Source: Cercis canadensis (taxonomy: Eukaryota > Streptophyta > Magnoliopsida > Fabales > Fabaceae). From it: a DNA stretch of 64,000 nt. Numbering within the stretch: the first letter of the stretch is position 1; every line of letters begins with the position of its first letter. The notes beneath the pieces were generated by a model. That model saw nothing but the letters and a program-made list of their open reading frames with translations, was not told the origin of the DNA and did no database searches. Position numbers and translations under genes: made by a program. The stretch covers positions 179,589-243,588 of the forward strand of contig QAOA01008727.1 of the NCBI GenBank assembly GCA_003255065.1, written 5' to 3'. This document shows, one piece after another, positions 22,664 through 34,038 of this stretch.

Positions 22664-23771
22664 TGAAGGTTGCAGGATCTATTCCTAGAGGGGGGTGAAC
22701 ATGAATTGTTAGAATTTATTGCAAAAATAGTTCTGATATAAATAAATTCAAATGACAAATTTGTTTAAGAACTAGTTCTTGAAGTCTACAAACTAGTTCT
22801 TTGACAAATACCAAATTTGAACACATAAAAAAAGCTTAATCAATCATCAAGAACAAAATAGAAAATAATCTAGACAATGAAAGATAAAGACAGAGAAGAT
22901 CTACAAGAGTCTTTATAGTGGTTCAACTTAAAAATGCCTACATCCACTTCTCCCATATCTAGGGTTACACTATTTTTCATGTTTATTTTTCCAAGCTTCT
23001 CAACCATGGTTTTTGTTTTTCAAGCTAACCATGAACTCTCTCTCTCTAACTCACTAGAGATCACTCTCATGGATTTCTCCCATAGAAATCCAGATACAAA
23101 ACCCAAGTATTTTAGTTCAACCCTAAAGAAGAAACTCTCTTACAGAGTAGAAATGATACAATGAAGTTTTTGCTACATGAAGAGATAACCGAGAGGAAGA
23201 TGAAGAGTAGAACTCTTAAGAATGGCTTTCTTCTCTCACTAAAATATTTTCTTCTCTCTTCTCTACATGCATACCGAAGCCTTGGAAGTTCCTTTGTTAT
23301 ATTTCCTTTCTTTTGCCCGTGAAGAACTATAAGATAGGCAAAGGAGAGGCTACCTACTAGCTGACACAAAGTCCATCATGTAAAAAGACTTTTGTCCTTT
23401 TGTTCCAAAAAGCTTGACTTTGTAAGAGAAAGTAGATAAAGTTTCCCTTGAAACAAGGACTTTACATCAGTCACTTCAAGAAGAAAATTTTCAATCTCAA
23501 CTAACACAAATTTCTAGAAAGACTAGAAAAGGCTAAATTCGACTAGAGTCCTCAACAAGCTTATCCACATCAGCAAGATTAGAAAATCTCATTATCCAGA
23601 GGAACTAGTTCACAAAGGCAAGAACTAGTTCTTAAGAACATATAGAACTAGTTCTTTAAGGCTTCTTTTCAAACCTGTTCTAAATAAGAGCTTAGGGAAA
23701 ACAACACAGGTGAGTAGTAACAAGACATTTTGTTATCATCAAAATAAGACTAGAGACTTGTGGGGCTAACA
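22664..23771 (-). repeat. 5' LTR of the copia element
   Basis: In minus orientation it starts TGTTAGCCCCACAAG, soon followed by the TGATGATAACAAAATG string frequent at copia LTR starts. It ends GCAACCTTCA directly before ATTGGTATCAGAGC. Several AACTAGTTCTT repeats lie inside. Confidence 0.85.
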
Positions 23772-26520
23772 GTTTGTAGGCCACTAATCCTACACGTTCC
23801 AACATCTCAAATGGCCCATAATAGATGGTTGCAAGTTTATGAAACCTCCTGTTTGGGATTGATGATTGTCTATATGGCTGCAACTTGAGGTAGACCTTAT
23901 CCCCTACATCAAATTTCCTTTTAGACCTATGCTTGTCAGCTTGCACCTTCATCCTATCTTGAGCTTTTCTTAGGTTGGCTTGTAGCATGGTAGATATAGT
24001 TTCACGAGACGTCTCCATGATATCCACTACCTCCACCACTAATTGGCTAGCAATGTAAAGGTTGCAAAGAGTAGGAGCATAACCATATAATGCTTCAAAG
24101 GTTGTGAGGCCAATGGCAGATTGATGTGTGGAATTGTACCAGAATTTTGCCAATGGGAGGTACTCTTCCCATTTGTGAGGTTTCTCACCAATTATGCACC
24201 TCAAATAACACTCTAATGTTTTATTTATAGCCTTAGTTTGGCCATCCATTTGTGGATGGTAAGCTATAGATTTATGGTGTTGGATTCCTTGAATCTTAAA
24301 AAGTTCCTTCCAAAAAGTACTAAGAAACAAGGGATCTTTATCTGAGATTACCACTGAGGGCCAGCCATGGAGCTTGATCACGTGTGCTAAGAGCATTTTG
24401 GCCATTATAGCAGCTGTCAGAGGTGGTGAGAGTGCAATAAAATGCCTATATTTTGTTAGCTTATCCACAACTACCAGTACTATGGTTATTCCATGAGAGA
24501 GGGGAATGCCAGTAATGAAGTCCAAGGAGATTGTATGCCAAGCTGATTTGGGAATAGGAAGAGGTTGTAGCAAACATGGTGATGCATCTGTTTCATGCTT
24601 GTTTCGCTGACATGTAGAGCATTGCTTGACAAACCGCTTGACATGTGTCTGTAAACCCTTCTAGTAAAATAAGGATTTAATTCTCCTGTGTGTGTTGTCC
24701 ATACCCAAATGACCACCTCATGCTTAACTGTGGTACATGGACAGGATCTCATCTCTTAGTTGAATGTCCTGCCCCACCACTATTTTCCCTTTTTTCTTCA
24801 AGATATCACCTTTCCACAGACATTAGGGTCACTCCCAGGTTTTTCTTAGAGCTTTTGAATTTTCTCTTAGAGTTTGGTGTCCTGTAAGTAAGTGGCTTTT
24901 ATTTTCTGCAAGAGATCAAACCCTACTATTGAGATTGATGTCAATATACTGGCCTCTCCCTTTCTAGAAAATGCATTTGCGCCCATATTATCTTTCCCAT
25001 TTTTGTACTCAATGCTAAAGGCTAACCCCAACAATTTTTCTAGCCCCCAGTTCTGTATGGAAGTATTGAGTTGCTAATCCAATAAATTCTTGAGGGACTG
25101 TTGATCAGTTTTGATAGTAAAGTGATGGCCAATTAGATAGGCTGACCATTTCTTGACTACAAACACTAAGGCAAAGAGCTCCCTCTCATAAGTTGACAGG
25201 GATTGATATTTTAGTACCATTGTCTTGCTGATATAGGCTAGAGGCCTGCCTTGTTGCATGAGTATGACACCAATGCCTATTCTAGAAGCATTAGTTTCAA
25301 TTGTGAATGGCTATGTGGAATCTGGCATTCCCAGTAGTGGGGCTTCTATCAAGACTTTTTTGAGTCGGTCAAAGGCTTTTTGAGCTTGCTCCCCCCATTG
25401 AAATGATTGTTTCTTGAGAAGCTTTGTTAATGGCTTTGTTATGACCCCATATCCTTTAATAAATTTGTGATAATAGCCTGATAGTCTAAGGAACCCATGT
25501 AATTCGTTCACTGTTGTTGGTCTTGGCCAATTTAGGACGTCCAAAACCTTCTTTGGTCTGCTGCCACCCCTTGTTAAGAGATGATGTGGCCAAGATACTT
25601 CACTTGAGTTAAGCCAAAAGTTCATTTACTTCTTTTGGCAAATAAAGTGTGATTCTTCAAGGTTTCTAGTGCCTGTTGTAGATGTTGCAGATGTTGCTCA
25701 CAATCTTTACTGTAGACTAAAATATAATCAAAAAAATACAAGAATGTATTTCCTTAAAAAATGGTTTGAAGATGTGGCTCATCATGGCTTGAAATGTGGT
25801 AGGGGCATTAGTCAACCCAATGGGCATTACCAACCACTCATAATGACTGCTATATGTGTGGAATGGTGTTTTATGGATGTCTGGTTCATACATGTGGATT
25901 TTATGATAACTAGATCTTAAATCCAACTTGCTAAAATATTTTGCTCCATGCAGTTCAGCCAGTAATTCTTCAATCAGGGGTATGGGGAGCCTATCCTTGA
26001 TTGTGATGTTGCTTAACTTGCAGTAGTCCACATAGAAGCACCAAGTGTTGTCTTTTTTCTTGACTAAGACAATCGGGGAAGCATATGGGCTTGTACTCTG
26101 TTGTATCACTCCGGAGTCAAGCATTTCAGCAACCATTTTTTCAATTATATCCTTTTGCACCTGAGGATATTGATAGGGTCTTTGGTTGATAGGATTGCTC
26201 CCTGCAGTGATAGGGATGTTATGATCATAAAGCCTATTTGGGGGTAATTGTGAAGGCTCCTAAAACACTTCCTTGTATGCTGCCAATAAAGCTTCAATAT
26301 CTAGTTGTTCCTTACTCACTGCTTGATTGTCACTCATATCATCTACACTAGTTGCCATCAATGCTCTATCTGTCAATTCCATGTTTCTGCTTGTCATTCT
26401 AATGAGGAAGGCCTCGGGCATGGCCGGAATTTTATAGCTCTTCCCTTTTTCTTCCCACACTTGCAATTCTGGTTTGACTCCCCTCAGATAGACGTGCTTC
26501 CCTTGATGCAAAAAAGACAT
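23772..26520 (-). pseudogene. Pol region of chromovirus no. 2, broken
   Basis: The longest open piece, 24573-23692, covers the integrase catalytic core and C-terminal part, including PQMDGQTKAINKTLECYLRC. It runs a short way into copia LTR sequence, so its last codons are not integrase. Further right come RNase H (ERELFALVFVVKKW), the RT thumb and connection (LSGYYHKFIKGYGVITKPLT) and RT fingers and palm (KDNTWCFYVDYCKL; LPIPLIEELLAELHGAKYFS). The part at 26520-26260 precedes RT. It is a relic. Confidence 0.85.
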
Positions 26521-27052
26521 AGTGAGATTTCCACAGTCCCATTGAATGACACCAAGTGATTTCAGTCATTGCATACCCAATATAGCTCCATAACTTATGG
26601 TGGTTAAGATCAGGAAATCTGCCTTGAAATTACTATCATCCACCTTCCAAGAGAGTGATTCACATCTAAAATTTACTGTTATTGCTTCCTCCTTTGCAAC
26701 TTTGACCTTATAACCCTTAATCTACTGTGTTTTTAGCCCTAATTGTTTCACCGACTTGTGACTAAGAAAGTTGTGGGCACTGCCAGTGTCCACCAGAAAT
26801 GGTAACTTATATTTTTTTTATGCTTCCCATTAGCTGCATGGTGTCACCTCCTACTAGGCCTTGTAAAGCATTCATCGAGATTTGTATCTCTTCCCCAATG
26901 AATTTGTCTTCCTTGATGGTCTCCTCTTCTCGGCATTCTTCCTCTATTAACTCCCTTTCATCCCGCTCTAACCAGATAGCATTAAGCCTGCCCCAAACTT
27001 TACATACATTTCTATGGCTAGGATCATACTTTTCTCCACAAAATTTACATAG

Positions 27053-28548
27053 TGACGGGTGTCGAACCGTACAAAATTACAATACTAATTGCAACTAAAT
27101 TGTAGTATAGGATACAACCAATGTCGTCTCCCAAGGATTCACCAGAACAATTAATCTATTAGAACTTAAGCAGGAACATAATAGGGGGGTTTGTTGTTGA
27201 ATGCAGAATAATCAGAATTCAAAAAGCAGTAAATAAGATTTAATCAAATAAGAGAAAACGTAATCAACTCAAGAAGACAACCAAACCCTAATCCATCCTT
27301 GTTCACTAAAGATAACCTAGATCTGATTTAATTCTTGGTTAAGTGTTACCTGGAGCCCCTAACAGTAACACTTAGAATTCCTACTGATTTACCAATCAGG
27401 ATTCAATTAATTATGGAATTAAGAATCTAGGCAACCGCTCTATATCACTAAGTCCAGATTAATTTAAGAACCGAATTATCCAAGCTAACCATATATTAAA
27501 AACCTTTAAAATATGATTATCAATCTGATTACTGTGATGAATCTAATCAATCGATTTAAATTCATATAAAGCATGCATGCAATCAAAATACCATTCAATC
27601 ACATGAAGAAGGAAAGGAGCAGTAATTCAAATTAAATTAAATCAGACCCGGTTGAAGCACAGGAACTTTGGATTATTAAGTTTGGCTCCTCTTGAATTGA
27701 TTACAAATGAACTTAGCCTTCCATGGAAGACTTAAACAAAAAGCAAAGGTAGAAATTCGAATTCAGCAATAGGAGGCAGCAGCAGCAGCTCAAGGNATGA
27801 AGAAAGAAAGAAGCAGTAATTCAAATTAAATTAAATCAGACCCGGTTGAAGCACAGGAACTTTGGATTATTAAGTTTGGCTCCTCTTGAATTGATTACAA
27901 ATGAACTTAGCCTTCCATGGAAGACTTAAACAAAAAGCAAAGGTAGAAATTCGAATTCAGCAATAGGAGGCAGCAGCAGCAGCTCAAGGTAATTTCGTAT
28001 ATCATTTTCCTCAACAACTTGAGAATAAATACTAACTGGCTGCCTCCTCTAGGTTTCCTAATAGTTTCCTAATTACAAAATAAACCTAATTTCCTAAATT
28101 ATCAATGGTAAAAACATGATCAAGCCCTAGTGTCATGTGTGCTAGCCCAATAAGCAGATGTTGGCCCAAATAAACATGCTCTAGTCCAATAGGCAAGCCT
28201 AAGGAAAGGAATCAGTCAATGCTGGGCGGATGTAGAAAATATGGACTGCTTGCATGCGAATTTAAGTTGTCCAGACGCGAGAATCAGCTACTGGCCTCTT
28301 CATATGAAATGTAGAATGTTCTTTCAGGTTTCCAACGAAACTCGAATCACATCAATCGGACACCTTCAGATCAAGATATAGTGAAAAACGTAAGTAGTGC
28401 CAGAATTTAACAATTATGTAATTAAAATCCAAAAGCACCAACAAGTCCAAATCTACAAAACATGTCTAAGGGCCATAAAAATCACTAGAAACATACACTA
28501 AAAGACTAAGTATAAGGAAAACAAGTAGTATAAAATAATGTGTTATCA
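27053..28548 (-). mobile_element. Solo LTR inside chromovirus no. 2
   Basis: A non-coding LTR with TG...CA ends (minus strand: TGATAACACATT to GGGTGTCGAACC-type end, ...CGTCA) and a perfect 5-bp target duplication, CATAG (27048-27052 and 28549-28553). It is the same family as the solo LTR at 50358-51675. It is an unclassified LTR, probably Ty3/gypsy, left after recombination between the two LTRs of a full element. Its apparent length of 1496 bp includes the 194 bp of the N-flanked duplication; without it the length is 1302 bp, close to the 1318 bp of the sister copy. Confidence 0.9.
27603..27989. repeat. 193-bp direct duplication around a single N (probable assembly overlap)
   Basis: Bases 27603-27795 and 27797-27989 match with three differences near the start, separated by one N at 27796. 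The pattern is the same as at 19148 and 47696. Confidence 0.9.
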
Positions 28549-29590
28549 CATAGCCCCTTTGATAATCTGGTTGCTACCTCTAATTGTTCTTGTTCACGGG
28601 GTCCCCTGGAGTTTGGTTTATAGCCTAGCTGTGAATAGTTTTTGCTGGTACGTCTTGAGGCTTGGCCATAACTGTTTGAATATACATTCTTCTGGTTGTT
28701 TTGGTAAGGTTTGGGAATGAAGTTTCTGCATGGGTGGCAGTGTTTGAAATATTACCATTGTTGCTGGTGTTAGTGGTGGTTTTTTAGTTTTTTCTATAGG
28801 AGTTAATGGGAGAGCTGGAGCAAGGGTTGGTCCTCCCTTGAAATACATGGTAAGGTTGTAGACTGAGTTCAAGTAATAGTTCTTCTTGGATTCTGGTCAT
28901 TCCCATGGCTTCATTCACATTTCTTGGCTTTTGCAACCTCAAGGCCTTCTCCTAAGGTCCTTTCAAACCCCTCAGGAAACAACTCAATGTTGTTTCATTA
29001 TCCACTTAGACTCTAGAAATTAATTCATCAAAGAGCTCCATATATTCTACTAGGCTAGCAGTTTGCTTAAAGTTTTACTAATTCAGACATAGGGTCATCA
29101 TAGCTACTGGTATCAAACGTAGTTCCCATAGCATGAAGGAAAATTTTCCAATTCAAAGAGTCCTTACCGGTTGATCTCAGGTAGTGTTGTTGCCATGAAA
29201 AGGCTATGCCCTCCATTGCCATGATTAAAAACTTCAACCTTTGGTCTTCAAGAGTGTCTTCCAGGACAAAAAAATTGCTCACATCTATCTCTCCATGTGC
29301 GATAGCCATTGCCATTAAAGCTTGGAAATGTCATCCTCATTGTATCTTGCGATGGGTTCACCTTAGACTCTGCCCCTTCTTCCCTTGCGTTTTCTTCAGC
29401 TCTAGAACCTTTCTGATGCAAGAATGCTCCCATTGATGCAAGAATCTTCTGTATGTTCTCTTTTAGTTCTCTATTGTCGCTCTGTGAGAGTTCTCAGAGG
29501 TCCTCTCCGATGTCAACCACCTTTTCTTCCACACATCTAATCTTCTCTCCAATTCACTTGTTTTTTGTTGTACGTCTTTAATGGTGACTG
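28549..29590 (-). pseudogene. Gag region of chromovirus no. 2, broken
   Basis: The minus strand carries PSFNGNGYRTWRDRCEQFF at about 29345-29290, then FLIMAMEGIAFSWQQHYLRS, a coiled-coil stretch upstream (29590-29463) and a Pro/Asn-rich stretch before the zinc-knuckle part. It matches gag of the element at 47832-54414. Broken copy. Confidence 0.8.
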
Positions 29591-30859
29591 AAACTTCACG
29601 AAGAGCTAATTTAGTTGGCTGAATATTTAAATCAAGAGAGACAAAGGTCATCACTTTGGGTGGAAAAATACTATATGGTGGTAAGGGACCTAGAGGCCAA
29701 AGCTGAAAAGTTGACTCAAAGAATTCAAACAGTGGACAACAATTACACTCCATTCGGGTGCCAGTTAAAGAGTTAGAGAAGTTGTTGGAAGATTGCAAGG
29801 AAATGTTAGGCTGTAGTAATTCATTGTACTTCTGAGCAGATGTAATAATTGTTATGATTTGAAATCAAGTGTATTGCATCACTTTCAGTGAAATGAATGA
29901 AATTATCAGATCCTTGTTGGGTTTTGTGTTTAGTGACTTTTCATGATGAGCGAACTGCTTTCACGAGAGTCACACTAAGTAATACCATCTAATAAGGAAC
30001 TATATGTTCTTATCAGATGATATAATACATGTACGTCCATGAATGTTAGAGAAAGGGAAAATCTTGTCAATGGTTTTAATCCAAATAAGCTGGACTCATT
30101 TATCAATCAATGGACTCAAGGCAGGATAATGTTCATTTTCTTTCTTTTTGCCATTTATTTCTTATTTCATATCCCTTTTTCACACAGGTAATCATCATTG
30201 GTCGTGCAAAGAAAACTAAGTTCAATCAAAAGCACTCTGCAAGAAGGACAATCGGGCTCAGATCAAGAACCGTCAACATCATGGAAGAAAATCAGGAGCA
30301 GTGTCATAATCTAGGGGTCAAGTTTGATGAATTGAAATCTCGTATGAACGAGATGATGAAAATTTTCATTGAGAGTATGAAGCTAAAAGTTGTGGCTGAG
30401 GAGCCAAGTAGTGTTAATATCCCTCAAATTTCCCATGTAACACTCTTATTGACATATCCGTCAATTGAGACAAACTCTGCAATTTCTAATCTAATATGGG
30501 GAATGCCTCTACACTTGATGTCTTCTGCAAATCTAGTATAGGGATATGATTCCAATTTAGTAATCACTCTAACCACCCAACTAGCTGATGTTATGTGTGC
30601 CATCTCGTAGCCTTTCTCAGGCCTATTTTCTTTGCCTTTGGAAGCTCTATTCAATCTAAATGAAAATCAAGGGGGCGTCTACATGTACACTCATCCAATT
30701 ACTCACTACACTGCACAAGAAGCTTCAGGGGTATTTCTTTGAGAGAAAGATAAGCAAGAGTTGGAGAATGAAAGGCGAAGGGTAGAATCAATGGACAAAA
30801 AGGAAGCGTTTATGGAAAAACAAATTAAGATGATGTAGGGATTAGGGGCATACAATCCA
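29591..30859 (+). other. Tat element leader and upstream coding relic
   Basis: About 29640-29830 reads as a short relic with VPVKELEKLLEDCKEM, a coiled-coil piece like the extra ORF upstream of gag in Tat/Ogre elements. A leader follows, then the gag N-terminal part from about 30280 (MEENQEQCHNLGVKFDELKS). It is decayed. Confidence 0.55.
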
Positions 30860-33450
30860 GTGGATATTAGGAAACTCTCTCTAACCTCAGAGATTACGCT
30901 CCCTAAGGATTTCAAAATGCTCGAATTCGCACGAAATGATAGGACAACTAATCCCCAACTTTATCTAAAATCTTACTGCACCAAGATGTTTATCTGGGCA
31001 AAAGAGAAGTTTTTCATGCACTTTTTTAAGATTCACACATGGAGGGACTTGACTGATGCTTTCTTGAAGCAATACAGTTTTAATGACAACATAACCCCTA
31101 CTAGAGCCCAACTGGGAGCCATGAGAAATGAAGAATGGGAAAGCTTCAAGGAGTATGCGCAAAAATGGAGAAATCTAGTTGCTCAAGCTCAACCTCCATT
31201 AATAGATTCTGAAATGGTCCATTATTTTGTGAATACATTGAATTCTCCAAATGTTGAATTGATGGTGGCAAGTGGTTATAGAGATTTCTTTGAAGTGATC
31301 AATGCTGGAGAGAGGGTGGAAGAGATGCATCGTGCTGGGAAATTTTCATCCTTGAAGGGTGAAAATAGTAACAACAATTTGAGGAAGGGACAACCGTTTA
31401 AGAAAAAGGAAGGAGATGTAAGCTTGGTTCAAACACCTGTATCCCCACATTTTCCTCATCATGTAAGCCAATCTTACCAACTTTACCCTAATCCCCCATA
31501 CTTTCCTCAAGTCAATAATATTCTACCACCCAACCATACTATACACCTAGATCAGTCTTTGCACTATTCATTCCCATTTATCAGCCTTTTCCACAAAATG
31601 CATTCCCAAATAATCTCATGCCTAGACCACAAACTAGACCCAATTACCAGGGGTATAGAAATCAACCCCATCCTCCTTTAAAAGATGAGCCTTTTCCTAA
31701 TATCCCTATCTCAAGAGCTGAATTGTTTAGGCAGCTATGTGAAGCCCATGCAATAGCTCCAAAACCTGTAGCACCCCTGCAACCACCATTTCTAAATTGG
31801 TATAACCCAAATCTTAAGTGTGACTACCATAGGGGTGCAGTAGGCCATTCCATTGAAGATTGTCCCGCCTTCAAATACGGCGTCTTATACTTGATTAAGC
31901 AGGGGGCTATCAAAATTGAGGAGATAGGAGGTGGACCGAATGTAAATACAAATCCTTTGCCTAATCATAAGAGAAGATCTGGAGTAAATGTCATTACTAG
32001 GGAGACAGAGGTAGTCAAGAAAATCACAGAAGTTAAAATTTCAATGAAGAAAGTGTGGGCAAGTTTGAAGTCAGTGGGATGTGACTTAGAGGTTCTTTTC
32101 GGAGGAATAGAAATTGATGACAAGTTTGATAAGGGGATATTTTGTGAGCATCATCAAAGTTGTGGCCATGATATAGAGGATTGTTAGGAATTCAAATGCG
32201 AGGTTCAAAAATTGATTTCACTAGTGGCCTTAAGATTTGAAAAAGGAAGTGGTGCTGCAAGAGAAGAGATCAATATGGCTGGAAAGGGGTCTTAGACTTT
32301 CAAGCCATTTGTTCTTAAAGTTTTCTCAGGCCCACCAACTAATCAAGTGCAGCCAGACGTGGTTATACAAGTACCAACCCTTTTTCCCTATGAGAGTGAT
32401 CGGGCAGTGCCCTGGAATTATGGAGTAAGGGTAATGTCTACCCAAGAGCCAAGTTCAAGGGATTTTTTTGATGAAATAAACTTGAAGGAGGAGAAGGAGA
32501 CAAGTCTGATCACAAATGTTATAGAAAAGGGAGGAATTACCAAAAGCGGGAGATGTTACACTTCAGAAGAGGTAGAGCGGCAGCGAAAAGAGAGAGGGAA
32601 GACTCTGAATAATGGAAGAGAACCGCTCCTAGCAAAGAAGGTGGATATCCAAGAAGCTGGTAATGAAGATGAAGAGTTTTTGAAAATAATGAAGCAAAGT
32701 GAATATGACATTATGGAACAAATGAAGAAAACCCCTGCTCGCATTTCTTTACTGTCACTCATCATGAGTTCAGAGTCCCATAGAAGAGCCTTGCAAAAAT
32801 TTTCAAATCAGGCTTATGTGTGGCCTGATATCACTGTGGAAAAATTTAGGGGTATGGTGAACTTCATTCAGAATGTTAGTACTATTTCCTTCTTTAATGA
32901 AGAGTTAATGCCCGGAATGAGTAATCATACTAAGGCACTTGACATCACGCTCAAATGTGAAGGATATATGGTGGCAAGAGTCTTAATTGACAATGGGTTT
33001 GTAGTAAATGTGCTTCCCTATTCATCCCTAACACAATTTCCTGTTAACAGGTCCCTAATCCAAGACAGCTGTATGATAGTGAGAGCGTTTGATGGGACAA
33101 AAAGAGAAGTTCTTGGAGACATTTTGCTTCATTTGGAAATTGGGCCCAATCAGTTCGACGTCCATTTTCAAGTGATGGACATAGAGCCGGCCTACACCAT
33201 ACTTTTAGGGAGGCCATGGATTCACACAGTAGGGGTAATCCCATATACTTTTCATCGAAGGTTGAAATATATTAACGATGGAAACGTAATCACCGTCAAA
33301 GGAGAGGAGGAAATGTCAGTAACTAAGCCCAACTCTTTGCCATATGTGGAGACAACAGAAAAAGCCTTAGAAACTTCTTTTTCAGTCTTTACAAATAGTA
33401 GAAGAAAACAAGAGGGAGACATAGAAAATAGGGAGATGTTAACCAAATAG
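30860..33450 (+). pseudogene. Tat element gag-protease region, broken
   Basis: Gag core: RAQLGAMRNEEWESFKEYAQ and ERVEEMHRAGKF near 31100-31350. A characteristic CDYHRGAVGHSIEDCPAFK zinc-binding-like motif lies near 31820-31880 and a related CEHHQSCGHDIEDC near 32143-32185. Aspartic protease: ARVLIDNGFVVNVLPYSSL near 32975-33030 and ILLGRPWIH near 33208-33230. Gag packages the RNA and the protease would cut the polyprotein. It is broken. Confidence 0.82.
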
Positions 33451-34038
33451 CATCTCAGATCATAATGAAGAGCAGATTTTAGAAAGGAAAGGGTTTAAGA
33501 GTTAACTTACAAGGCATCAGTGCTCCTATCTCACTCTCGGAGAATGTCGGCAAACAGGGGTTAGGAAATGAGCCCTCAGTTGAAGAGTCAGTGGGGTTGT
33601 AGGGAAATGGTCAAAAGGAAGAAGCAAGGAGTATCCTTCATCTTCGAGAGACATTTCCTGAGTCAGTTGGAATGATGTTTCCTCTTAGTGTGGTCGATCC
33701 TATGCACATGGTGAACACTTTGAAGGGTCATCAAGAGAAGAGTTGCTGGATCTGGCCCTGCAACAAGGAAGAACAACTTATTAACTGGGAAATTGAACCA
33801 TTGCCCTAGATTGTCTCATTTGAGTAATAGTTGTTTCTATCATTATTTTTCTTATGACCAAGGTCCAAAGTCATTTGATTGTTATTGCATTGGACCACAT
33901 TTTATTTTGCATATTAATGAAGTATTTTAGTATGGAGTTTGAATTCAGTTTTTTCTTATTCATTATCTTCCCAAGAGTTAATCATTTTTCTCTTTTTTCA
34001 CACTAATCTCCATTTAATTAACTCTTGTTCAATTTTCT

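Larger units (their letters stand above)
20860..23771 (-). mobile_element. Ty1/copia retrotransposon, 5' LTR and gag part only, broken
   Basis: On the minus strand this holds an LTR of 1108 bp, a primer-binding site (complement of GCTCTGATACCA) and a long gag frame. The enzymes and a second LTR are not in the window, so the element is incomplete. Its LTR border at 23771 falls inside the integrase of the neighbouring chromovirus, which shows that copia inserted into it. The left limit near 20860 is where recognisable copia sequence stops. Age cannot be estimated with one LTR. The gag type (UBN2, two zinc knuckles) is common in plant copia lineages including the Sirevirus group. Confidence 0.85.
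23772..29590 (-). mobile_element. Ty3/gypsy chromovirus no. 2, broken, without visible LTRs
   Basis: The minus-strand gag-pol is a sister of the element at 47832-54414. Reading from right to left: gag (about 29580-28880), zinc-knuckle region and protease (about 28560 and 27050-26260, split by an inserted solo LTR), RT (about 26160-25600), RNase H (about 25310-25074) and integrase (about 24670-23772, cut by the copia insertion). Motifs include GYRTWRDRCEQFF in gag, WCFYVDYCKLS in RT, and ISLDFITGIPLSHG and ISDKDPLFLSTF in integrase. At the right it stops near 29590 against Tat-element sequence, without its own LTR. It is broken many times and lacks both ends. Age cannot be taken from LTRs. Confidence 0.88.

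Noticed and set aside
32556-32765. Minus-strand frames over the Tat gag-protease region
   Set aside because: They are shadows of the plus-strand coding sequence.
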